Shown: positions 36,597-44,883 of the stretch, one piece after another | How the letters are laid out: each line of letters begins with the position of its first letter | How positions within the stretch are numbered: position 1 is the first letter of the stretch | Assembly (NCBI GenBank): GCA_018816885.1 | Contig: JAHIUS010000001.1 | Coordinates: 72,028 to 120,573 of the forward strand | Reading direction: 5' to 3' | From: Patescibacteria group bacterium | GTDB taxonomy: Bacteria; Patescibacteriota; Gracilibacteria; UBA1369; UBA12470 | Length of the DNA stretch: 48,546 nucleotides | Program-made: the position numbers and the translations under genes | Notes under the pieces: model-generated | What the model was told of the DNA's origin: nothing | The model's input: only the letters and a program-made list of their open reading frames with translations | Databases searched by the model: none

Positions 36597-39253
36597 TATC
36601 CGCAACACTTCTTGTACTTTTTCCCGCTTCCGCATGGGCATGGGTCGTTGCGGCCGGTTTTTTCATGTTTTACTCCTGGTTCCGGGTCGAAAGTGGCTCT
36701 TTGGATGCTTCCGGCTTGGGAGATTGCGGTGCCTACTGATGGTCTGTTGCCCTGCATGAATCTTTGGATGACGGCTTCGTTTGTTTGGACGTGTTTTGGG
36801 ACGGAATCTTCGAGTTTCTGATCGGCTTGAAGGCGCACTTTTACCTTGAAGATCGTGTTTACGGTTGTTTTTTGGATGTTTTCTCTTAGTTCTCCGAACA
36901 GGCGGAATGATTCCGATTTATATTCTGTCAAAGGGTCTCTTTGTCCGAAGCTTCTCAGAGCGACATTTTCTCTCAGGCGGGTCATTTCGTCGATGTGTTG
37001 CATCCAGAAACTGTCCATGACGCGGAAATAGATGTCTCGTTCGACTTTTCGCAGGAGTTTTGAGCCTTCTTCTTCATTATAGTCGGGGACTTCTTTTTCT
37101 TTTTCTTCGTATTCCGACCATAGGTATTTTTTGAGTTTGTCGATTAATTCTTCTTCTGTTGCAGTTTGCTTAAGGGTTTCGATTGTGAGTGAGTGAGTTT
37201 GGTCTCGATGGATTGCATTTATGGTTTCCAGGATTTCTTGATAGTCGAATTTTGGGCCTTTTTTGGCTAAAACTTCGGCGGATTGGGCTTGAGTTTGAAT
37301 TATTCTTTCCACTTCTTGCTCCATCAGTAGAAGGATGTCGTTTTTTATGTCCTGTGCCTCTAAAATTTGGCGGCGGCGCTTGTAAATCAGGTCGCGGTGC
37401 TTGTTCATGATATTGTCGTATTCGACGAGGTGTTTTCTGATGTCGAAGTGTTTTCCTTCGACCATTTTCTGGGCGTTTTCTATGGATTTTGATATGCGTT
37501 TGTTTTCGATTGCCATGTCTTCGGGTACTCGCAGGAGTTCCATCATCCTTTTGACAGATTCCGCTCCGAACATCCTCATCAAGTCATCTTCCATTGAGAC
37601 ATAGAATTGTGTTTCTCCCGGGTCTCCTTGGCGTCCGGATCTTCCTCTAAGCTGGTTGTCGATTCGGCGGGATTCGTGTCTTTCTGTTCCGATTATGTAA
37701 AGTCCTCCAAGTTCTTTTACTCCTTCTCCGAGCTTGATATCGGTTCCTCTACCAGCCATGTTGGTTGCGATTGTTACAGTGCCTTTTTGGCCGGCTTTTG
37801 CGACGATTTCCGCTTCTTTTTCGTGGTATTTGGCGTTCAATACATTGTGTGGGATTTTTTCTTTTTGGAGTACTTTCGAAAGTATTTCGGAATTGTCCAC
37901 AGATACCGTTCCGACCAACACCGGTTGGCCTTTTTTGTGAAGTTCGTGAATTTTTTTGACTATTGCCAAGTGTTTCCCTTTCAGGTTTTTGTAAATTGCG
38001 TCAGTTTTGTCGATTCTGGTTACGGGTTTGTGGGTTGGTATTTCAAAGGAATCCAGTCCGTAAATTGCTCCGAACTCTTCCGCTTCGGTCATTGCCGTAC
38101 CTGTCATCCCGGAGAGTTTTTTGTACATTCGGAAGTAGTTTTGAAAGGTGATTGTTGCCAATGTGCGGCTTTCTCTTTTGATTTCTACGCCTTCTTTTGC
38201 TTCGATTGCTTGGTGGAGCCCGGCTCCGAATCTTCTTCCGGGCATCATTCTTCCTGTGAATGAGTCGATTATTATGACTTGGCCGTCTTGGACCATGTAA
38301 TCTATGTCTTTCTGATAGACGGTATGAGCTTTTAGGGCTTGTTCGATGTAGGTTGCTGCTTGAAAGCCCGCTTCAGCGTATATGTTTTCTATCCCGAGCA
38401 GTTCTTCAAGTTTTGAGATCCCTTCTTCTGTTAAAACTGTTGTTTTTGTCTTTTCGTCGATGTTGTAGTGGATGTTTTCTTCAAGGCTTGGAATTAGTTG
38501 TGCGTATCTGTTGTAATCTTGCTCCGAAGCTGCCGCGGGTGCGGAAATTATGAGCGGTGTTCTTGCTTCGTCGACAAGGATTGAGTCGACTTCATCCACT
38601 ATTGCGAAGTTAGGTTCTTTTTGGGCGCAGTGGGTTAAGTCTCGTGCCATGTTGTCTCTCAGGTAGTCGAATCCGAATTCGTTGTTGGTTCCGTAAGTAA
38701 TGTCGCATTCATATGCGGCTCTTTTGTCTTCAGGGGTTTGCCCGTGATCGATAACTCCCACTGTTAATCCGAGAAATTTATAAATCCCTCCCATCCATTC
38801 CGCGTCACGATTTGAAAGATAGTTGTTTACGGTTACGACATGGGCTCCTTCCCCTGTTAGAGCGTTCAAGTAGACCGGCATTGTACAGACGAGTGTTTTT
38901 CCTTCACCTGTTTTCATTTCCGCGATTTTTCCTTGATGGAGAATGATTGCGCCGATTATTTGGACGTCGTAAGGAACCATGTTCCACTCGATTTCTCGTC
39001 CGCGGACTTCCCATTTTGTTCCGAGGAGTCTTCGGCAGGCCGATTTGACCAGCGCGAAAGCTTCCGGGAGAAGTTCATCCACGTTTTTCCCTTCCGCTAT
39101 GAGTTTTTTGAACTCTTCTGTCTTTTTTTTGTAATCTTCGTCTTTGAGCTCTTTATCGAATTTTTCCGCTAATTGATTGATGTGCTCTACAAGAGGCTGA
39201 AGTTCTTTAATTTTCTTTTTGCTGTAATCTCCGAAAAGTTTTTTGAGGAACAT
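36596..39253 (-). CDS. secA: preprotein translocase SecA
   Basis: MKTGEGKTLVCTMPVYLNAL, DEVDSILVDEARTPLIIS, C-terminal RNDPCPCGSGKKYKKCCG. Confidence 0.97.
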   Translation of the reverse strand: MFLKKLFGDYSKKKIKELQPLVEHINQLAEKFDKELKDEDYKKKTEEFKKLIAEGKNVDELLPEAFALVKSACRRLLGTKWEVRGREIEWNMVPYDVQIIGAIILHQGKIAEMKTGEGKTLVCTMPVYLNALTGEGAHVVTVNNYLSNRDAEWMGGIYKFLGLTVGVIDHGQTPEDKRAAYECDITYGTNNEFGFDYLRDNMARDLTHCAQKEPNFAIVDEVDSILVDEARTPLIISAPAAASEQDYNRYAQLIPSLEENIHYNIDEKTKTTVLTEEGISKLEELLGIENIYAEAGFQAATYIEQALKAHTVYQKDIDYMVQDGQVIIIDSFTGRMMPGRRFGAGLHQAIEAKEGVEIKRESRTLATITFQNYFRMYKKLSGMTGTAMTEAEEFGAIYGLDSFEIPTHKPVTRIDKTDAIYKNLKGKHLAIVKKIHELHKKGQPVLVGTVSVDNSEILSKVLQKEKIPHNVLNAKYHEKEAEIVAKAGQKGTVTIATNMAGRGTDIKLGEGVKELGGLYIIGTERHESRRIDNQLRGRSGRQGDPGETQFYVSMEDDLMRMFGAESVKRMMELLRVPEDMAIENKRISKSIENAQKMVEGKHFDIRKHLVEYDNIMNKHRDLIYKRRRQILEAQDIKNDILLLMEQEVERIIQTQAQSAEVLAKKGPKFDYQEILETINAIHRDQTHSLTIETLKQTATEEELIDKLKKYLWSEYEEKEKEVPDYNEEEGSKLLRKVERDIYFRVMDSFWMQHIDEMTRLRENVALRSFGQRDPLTEYKSESFRLFGELRENIQKTTVNTIFKVKVRLQADQKLEDSVPKHVQTNEAVIQRFMQGNRPSVGTAISQAGSIQRATFDPEPGVKHEKTGRNDPCPCGSGKKYKKCCG

Positions 39254-39261
39254 TGTGTGTT

Positions 39262-39357
39262 AGTAAGGAGTAATGAGTGTCAAGTATCAAGTGGATGGAG
39301 TTTCTGCCTAGACCCCGACTTGGAGGGGCTTGCCTATGACTCGACGGTTTTTTATGA
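39262..39357 (+). repeat. AGT-heptad plus hairpin composite element (diverged hairpin)
   Basis: agtaagg agtaatg agtgtca agtatca agtggat ggagttt ctgcc...cttgcctatgactcgacgg. Confidence 0.8.
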
Positions 39358-39453
39358 CTACGAGATTGTATCATTAAAAGAAAATGCTAGAAAGGGGTTG
39401 ACAGCCGCTTCTTAATATGTTTAAGTTGGCAACTGTAAATAACAATTTTATCA

Positions 39454-39878
39454 TGAATCAACCTGGAAAGTCATCTTCTGCGGACAAAATTTATATCCCT
39501 GGCAAGGAAACACAGTGTTATATTAGGCATTTGCTTCCAAAAGCTGTCAAATGGGGTGTTGTAGCCGTTGCCGCCAGTGTATGTGTTCTTGCCGGTCTTG
39601 TTAAGGTTGATAGAGATGCTTCAGGAGTGACGAAAGCCGCCGAGGTTTATGGAACAGGATGGACAGATTGCAAAAGCCATTGGAGCGATTTTGAAAGAGG
39701 TTGCAGTCATGATGCAAGTCAGGCAGAGCTTGTTGCTTGCATGGATGATTTTCGGACTTGTCTTGCTGGGAAAGGATATGGGGGAAGTAGACCTACGGGA
39801 TATTGTTCGGATCTTCCCGAGGAGCCTGCCGTTTTGACAGTGCCTGATGCGAGTGAGGTTTCTATTAACTACCGATAA
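39454..39878 (+). CDS. hypothetical secreted/membrane-anchored protein
   Basis: ATG at 39454 (MNQPGKSSS), TM VKWGVVAVAASVCVLAGLV, Cys-containing exterior. Confidence 0.6.
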
Positions 39879-41313
39879 TCCTCTTCAGTACCACCAAGCA
39901 GGTTTTTATCAGTATTTTGATGTCCATTAGGATGGACCAGTTTTCTATGTAGTAAGTGTCCAATCTGGCCTCTTCTTCGAAGTCGAGTCCCGAGCGGCCG
40001 GATATTTGTGCCAGACCTGTTATCCCGGGTTTTATTGTTAGCAGAAATTTGTGATGGTCGTCGTATTTTTCTACTTCTTCCGGTAGGTGAGGGCGCGGGC
40101 CGACGAGGCTCATGTTCCCTTTGAGTACGTTCCATAGTTGTGGGATTTCGTCGAGGTCGGTTTTGCGGAGGAATTTGCCGATGCGGGTAATGCGAGGGTC
40201 ATCTTTTATTTTGACGAGGGGGCCTTTGCCTCGGGTGTTTTTTTCTGCGAGCTCTTTGTAGCGCATGTTGTGGGTTCCGGGCTTCATGCTGCGGAATTTG
40301 TAGAAGTTGAACAGCTTGCCGTATTGGCCGACTCTCTTTGCTCTGGTGCCGTCATCGAGGTATTTGAACAGGATTGTGCCTTTGGTTCCGTCCAGTTTTA
40401 TAAGAATTGAAACTATTATGAAAAAAGGACTCAAGATTATGATTCCGAAGATTGCGCCTATTGTATCGAAAGTTCTTTTGGCGACTTTCCCCCAGCCTTC
40501 GAGTGGTGTCGGTTTCAAGGTTATTATTGGGAAGCCTTGAATCGTGCTGGTTGCGATGTTTTTTTGATGAATTTGAACCAAATCGGGAATAAAGTGATAC
40601 TGCAAATGGTTGGTTCTGCAGAAATCGAGAATTTCCGGGGCTCCTCGGGTTTCCATCTGATATTGAGTTTGGACGACCTCTTCGACTTGGTATTTTTTTA
40701 CGATTTTTTCCAAATCCGCAATTCTGCCAAGAAGTTTGCAACCACTTATTTCTTGGTCTTTTTGTCTCTTTAAGTAGCCGACAACTTTATAGTAGGGATC
40801 TTTTTTAAATTTATTCAAAACCTCGAGAGTAGTTTTATTTAAACTTAAGAATAAAACTCTTCTTACTCCGAATCCGGCTCTTGCAAGCATGGTTTGAAGC
40901 CATCTTGTGCCGACTCTTCCTCCTGCGATGAATATTGTGGAAAGTACCCATCCGTAACCGAGAACCAAACGAGAAAAGAAGAATTCGCGGGTCAGAAAAA
41001 AGTACGCGATGATGATCATCAGCCATGCCGAGGTTAGGAAGCAGACTTTCAGCACCTCTTGAGAGAGCCTTTCGGTGATTTTCATCGAATACATATGGTT
41101 CAGCCAAAAAATAATGACCAGAATCGGGCCCGATATCCAAATGAAGTTTAAATATTCCGGCAGGGCAGGGAAGGCAACAAGGTCAACGGGCAGTACCATC
41201 CCGGGGATCAGTTCAGGGTAAGTTCTCAGCTCATACGCGAGTATGAATCCCAGGAGAACCATTGCGAAATCGATTGGGACTCTTAGAATGCCGAAGATTA
41301 TTTCTGTTTTTTT
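39865..41313 (-). CDS. undecaprenyl-phosphate sugar phosphotransferase (exopolysaccharide initiating)
   Basis: Four N-terminal TMs; [59 protein letters not shown]. Confidence 0.9.
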   Translation of the reverse strand, partial: KKTEIIFGILRVPIDFAMVLLGFILAYELRTYPELIPGMVLPVDLVAFPALPEYLNFIWISGPILVIIFWLNHMYSMKITERLSQEVLKVCFLTSAWLMIIIAYFFLTREFFFSRLVLGYGWVLSTIFIAGGRVGTRWLQTMLARAGFGVRRVLFLSLNKTTLEVLNKFKKDPYYKVVGYLKRQKDQEISGCKLLGRIADLEKIVKKYQVEEVVQTQYQMETRGAPEILDFCRTNHLQYHFIPDLVQIHQKNIATSTIQGFPIITLKPTPLEGWGKVAKRTFDTIGAIFGIIILSPFFIIVSILIKLDGTKGTILFKYLDDGTRAKRVGQYGKLFNFYKFRSMKPGTHNMRYKELAEKNTRGKGPLVKIKDDPRITRIGKFLRKTDLDEIPQLWNVLKGNMSLVGPRPHLPEEVEKYDDHHKFLLTIKPGITGLAQISGRSGLDFEEEARLDTYYIENWSILMDIKILIKTCLVVLKRIIGS

Positions 41314-41373
41314 CATGGGTTTATTTAATAACAAAACAGGCACAAAGACATCATGATTGGCCTTGACAAAAGG

Positions 41374-41395
41374 CCGGTATCGAGTAAGATAATCT
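41374..41395 (+). promoter_or_regulatory. sigma70-like promoter elements
   Basis: TTGACA-N16-TAAGAT in cttgacaaaaggccggtatcgagtaagataat (approximate coordinates). Confidence 0.5.
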
Positions 41396-41421
41396 CTCAA
41401 ATTATTAACCCCAAAACAATT

Positions 41422-42300
41422 ATGACTTATGAAGGACTGGAGAAAAGAACGTTAGATCGAGAAACATTGAGTCTTGATCAGCAAGCTGTGCGTGCAGCAG
41501 AACACAGATTCAAATGGCAACTTCCCGGTAATTACGATGAGATCCCAAACGCACAATTCGGTGGAGGAGCTGAGATGAAGGAAGCGGTACAAAAAATACT
41601 TGAAGAGGTGAAAGTGAACGAAGCCACGGAGGTAACGGAAGTATCTAAGCTGGTTGAGAAACAACTGAGCGGAGCTGTTGACCTCGTACAAACCAAGCTG
41701 ATAAAGCCTGACATGGAATTTAACCAAAAGCCTGATTTGGCACTTGTAATGAAACTTATGAACCTAACTCTTGAACAGGCGCAAGTAATTCTCAAAATGC
41801 AAAATCCGAGATTGGAACTTGCATTGGAAGACATGCCATTCGCAAACTATTGTACAGCAATCGATGTGAATAAGAATGTATCGGGACAAATCAATACATA
41901 TGTTAATCCTGATTTGAATTGGTGTCGGAGATCTGCCCAACAAGAAGGACAAGTAACATGGACCCCATGTATTGGAGAATCGTCACAAGAGATCGAAGAA
42001 AAAAACCCATGGGCGGGACAAAGACTGGATAGACAAGTAGCAAATTGGGATCAATCCAGGCCAATTTGGTTGCAAAGTCAAAGCAGAGAAAGCTATGTGT
42101 TAAGACAAATGAGAGGAATAGCATCAGGGAATCCGCTAGACCAAAAATTTTGGTCAGTATTAAGGGATCTGACACAGAATAAATTGATTGCCGGCGGTGG
42201 TTGGCGCTATGATCGGGTCGGCTTCTATGGTGTCTTTCAGTATGTTCATACTCGCTTTGCCCGGTTCCGCGCGGAGGTGGTGGGTGAAAAATGTACTTAA
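41422..42300 (+). CDS. hypothetical protein with atypical strand composition
   Basis: ORF from ATGACTTATGAAGG; promoter-like sequence upstream. Confidence 0.6.
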   Translation: MTYEGLEKRTLDRETLSLDQQAVRAAEHRFKWQLPGNYDEIPNAQFGGGAEMKEAVQKILEEVKVNEATEVTEVSKLVEKQLSGAVDLVQTKLIKPDMEFNQKPDLALVMKLMNLTLEQAQVILKMQNPRLELALEDMPFANYCTAIDVNKNVSGQINTYVNPDLNWCRRSAQQEGQVTWTPCIGESSQEIEEKNPWAGQRLDRQVANWDQSRPIWLQSQSRESYVLRQMRGIASGNPLDQKFWSVLRDLTQNKLIAGGGWRYDRVGFYGVFQYVHTRFARFRAEVVGEKCT

Positions 42301-42333
42301 TCCTTTTTCTTTTTTGAATCTTTTTTCTTCCCG

Positions 42334-42371
42334 ACTTCTGCGATTCGCGGAAGCCGGCTTTTTACGCACCA
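42334..42371 (+). terminator. Rho-independent terminator
   Basis: CCGACTTCTGCG-att-CGCGGAAGCCGG followed by CTTTTT. Confidence 0.65.
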
Positions 42372-42380
42372 AAAAAAAGT

Positions 42381-42886
42381 GCAGTGTCCTAATTAAACTA
42401 TAAGCCGGGTTCTGTATTATGCAGTCATCTATCTGGGCCAGGCATTGCTGGCTGGCTCTAGCGGCGGGCAAATCGGGCTGTAAAGATGCAGCTTGATCCG
42501 AGATGCCATTCCCGCCTTGCAGCGGAAAGGGTTTGCCTACTGGCCGCTTCTCAGGGTTTAGCCCTGATCGGCAGACGTTGTCTTCAGTCGCCTGAAGTGT
42601 CCCCACTCAAGTGGGGCTTTTCACCTTTGGCCAATACCCTGTGCCAGAAGAACCAAGATTTCAAGAACCAAACAAGGTTCAAGATCCAAGATTTCAATTT
42701 CAGATTTGTTTCTTGATTATTCCGATACAGGGCATTGGTTAGTATAGTCTCTGCGGCACTTTCCCTAATGCGGTCTTTTTAGGTTCCGCATCGGTTCACG
42801 TTATGAACTTTCCTATCTTTAAGCTGCCCGGACTTTCCTCTCTTCGCGGATGCGAAGAGCGACTGCTTGTTTTAAAAGAACACTGC
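42381..42886 (-). ncRNA. rnpB: RNase P RNA, bacterial type A-like
   Basis: Minus strand GAGGAAAGTCCGGGCAGC ... ACAGAACCCGGCTTAT; P1 ends GCAGTGTTCT/AGGACACTGC. Confidence 0.92.
42663..42704. repeat. six heptads inside the rnpB P12-region insertion
   Basis: aagaacc aaacaag gttcaag atccaag atttcaa tttcaga. Confidence 0.65.
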
Positions 42887-42926
42887 TAAGTGATTTTAGC
42901 AGGATTTTTCCGGTTTTGTCGAGTGT

Positions 42927-43526
42927 TTAACTGTCACTCAACTTCTGAAACTCCCTTTGAAAGAATAATGCTGTTTCGAGGCAGTCGCGGGCTTTTTCGT
43001 TATCCGGTTCTACCTTTAGGGCGTGAGTTAGTAATTGAATTGTTCTATTGAATTGTCTGTCGTTCAGATAGCAAACCGCGAGATCGCAGATAATCAGTAC
43101 ATCATCCGGAGCCATTGCGAGTGATCTTTCCAGCAGGATTAATCCTTTTGCTTTGTTTGAGCCGTGGAAGATTGACCATCCGAGACATCTGAGGATTTCC
43201 GGGTGGTTTGGTTGTATTTCATCCGCAACTTCAAGATGCTTGATTGATTTCTCCCATTCCCCGAGTGAGGAGTAGGTGAATCCCATTAAATAGTGTGAGT
43301 TTGCGCTTCTTGGATTGATTTTTAAAGCCTGCTTGAGGGCTTTCATCGCCTTATCGAACTCCCGAAGACTTAAGTAATTGTCTCCGATTTCTTCATAAGC
43401 TTCAATACAGTCGAGGTCGTTTCGAAGAACCTTTTCGCAAATTGCAATTGCGTCAAAATGCTCGCCTTGGAGCTTAAGTTGGTCGGCTTGTATAAGCGGA
43501 TCCAGGTGAAATTCTTCGGTGTCCAT
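42927..43526 (-). CDS. TPR-repeat protein
   Basis: ATG at 43526 (MDTEEF); repeated ALKINPRSANSHYLMGFTYSSLGEWEKSIKHLE-type TPR units. Confidence 0.85.
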   Translation of the reverse strand: MDTEEFHLDPLIQADQLKLQGEHFDAIAICEKVLRNDLDCIEAYEEIGDNYLSLREFDKAMKALKQALKINPRSANSHYLMGFTYSSLGEWEKSIKHLEVADEIQPNHPEILRCLGWSIFHGSNKAKGLILLERSLAMAPDDVLIICDLAVCYLNDRQFNRTIQLLTHALKVEPDNEKARDCLETALFFQREFQKLSDS

Positions 43527-43581
43527 GAAGTAGGATTTATTTTTCGAAATCCTAACATTATACCAGAAGAAGATGCCTAAA

Positions 43582-44391
43582 TCAATCCTGTTTGCTTGCG
43601 AAATGCGTTGATGCTCCAAGTAATCCATTTGGGGTGCCTGTGTCGAATCTTTGACCCTGAATTTCGAGGCCGTATATTGGCTGCTCGTTTATTAGTGAGC
43701 GGAAGCCGTCGATGAGTCTGATTTCGCCTCTGTGTGAAGATTCGGCGGTCTCTAAGTGCTGCCAAATTTCCGGTGTGCAGACGTATTTGCCGATTATCCC
43801 CAGGTTTGAGGGTGCGTTCTCGGGTTCAGGTTTTTCTACCAATGATTCGATTTCGTGGAGGCGTCCTTCTGATGATTTTGGGGCTATTACTCCGTAACTT
43901 TTGGTTTTTTCCGGCGGGATTTTTTCCAAAGCTATTATTGAGCAGTTTTTTTGTTGAAAAGTTTCTATGAGCTGTTTGGCGGCAGAGATTTCATTGTCGA
44001 TTATGTCGTCTCCGAACAGTACCAGGAACGGCTCGTTCCCGACGGCTTCTTTGGCTTGGAGGATTGCGTGTCCGTCTCCGAGAGGCTGTTCTTGCCTTAC
44101 ATAAGTGAATTTAATTTTATTTAAAAGTTCCTGAAGGCTTTCTGTCAGGTTGCTTCTGCCTTTGTCTTTAATTGTTTTTTCAAAAACAGGATCAGGGGTG
44201 AAATATTTCCTGGTGATCTCGTTGTTGTCGTTGATTACCATAATTACCTCGTCGATTCCGGCTTGCGCGGCTTCTTCAATAAGATACTGGATCACTGGCT
44301 TGTCGACGATCGGGAGCATTTCCTTGGGTACACTCTTGGTTACGGGAAGGAAGCGGGTTCCGAGGCCGGCGATTGGGATTACTGCTTTCAT
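43582..44391 (-). CDS. galU: UTP-glucose-1-phosphate uridylyltransferase
   Basis: KAVIPIAGLGTRFLPVTKSVPKEMLPIVDKPVIQYLIEEA. Confidence 0.95.
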   Translation of the reverse strand: MKAVIPIAGLGTRFLPVTKSVPKEMLPIVDKPVIQYLIEEAAQAGIDEVIMVINDNNEITRKYFTPDPVFEKTIKDKGRSNLTESLQELLNKIKFTYVRQEQPLGDGHAILQAKEAVGNEPFLVLFGDDIIDNEISAAKQLIETFQQKNCSIIALEKIPPEKTKSYGVIAPKSSEGRLHEIESLVEKPEPENAPSNLGIIGKYVCTPEIWQHLETAESSHRGEIRLIDGFRSLINEQPIYGLEIQGQRFDTGTPNGLLGASTHFASKQD

Positions 44392-44394
44392 AGT

Positions 44395-44470
44395 TGTAGG
44401 AAGTAGTGGTAGTTGTAGTAGATGGTGTTTCGCCTCCGTCTCATCGGGGCAGGCTGGTGCGAAACGGATT
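44395..44470 (+). repeat. AGT-word plus hairpin composite element with enlarged loop
   Basis: agttgt agtagat ggtgttt; GTTTCGC ... GCGAAAC (44427-44465). Confidence 0.7.
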
Positions 44471-44851
44471 TTAAGAATTCTTGATTTTTACGACTTTTGT
44501 TTTTGCTTGTTCGACTTTTGGGATTTTTAGGATCAGGACGTTGTTTTTGAATTCGGCTTCGGCATGGTTTACATCTACTGCGCTTGGCAGAACGATTGAG
44601 CGGGAAAAACTTCCCCAGAAGCATTCTTGGATGAAGCAATTCTCTTTTTGAACGGTTGTGCCGTTGCGGCGTTCTCCTTTGATGGTGACGACATCGTCTG
44701 TGATTGTGATCGATACATCATCGGGGTTTACTCCTGCAATAGGAGAGATGATGATTATCTCGTTTTCTGTTTGGAAGATGTCGACGGAAAGTTGTCCGTC
44801 CTGACTGCGTTTTACGGGAGATGTTTGTTTTTGAGTTTTTATTTGTGGCAT
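44471..44851 (-). CDS. Hsp20/alpha-crystallin small heat shock protein
   Basis: DIFQTENEIIIISPIAGVNPDDVSITITDDVVTIKGER...FWGSFSRSIVLP. Confidence 0.92.
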   Translation of the reverse strand: MPQIKTQKQTSPVKRSQDGQLSVDIFQTENEIIIISPIAGVNPDDVSITITDDVVTIKGERRNGTTVQKENCFIQECFWGSFSRSIVLPSAVDVNHAEAEFKNNVLILKIPKVEQAKTKVVKIKNS

Positions 44852-44855
44852 GGGG

Positions 44856-44883
44856 TAGGAATTAGGATATAGGATTGTAGGGT
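44856..44883. repeat. four heptads TAGGAAT-type
   Basis: taggaat taggata taggatt gtagggt between hsp20 start and ftsH stop. Confidence 0.7.

Noticed and set aside
14078-44470. Hairpins as ordinary Rho-independent terminators
   Set aside because: Some have T-rich tails and may terminate transcription, but fixed chromosomal polarity, upstream register with heptads and position in 5' leaders do not fit terminators alone.
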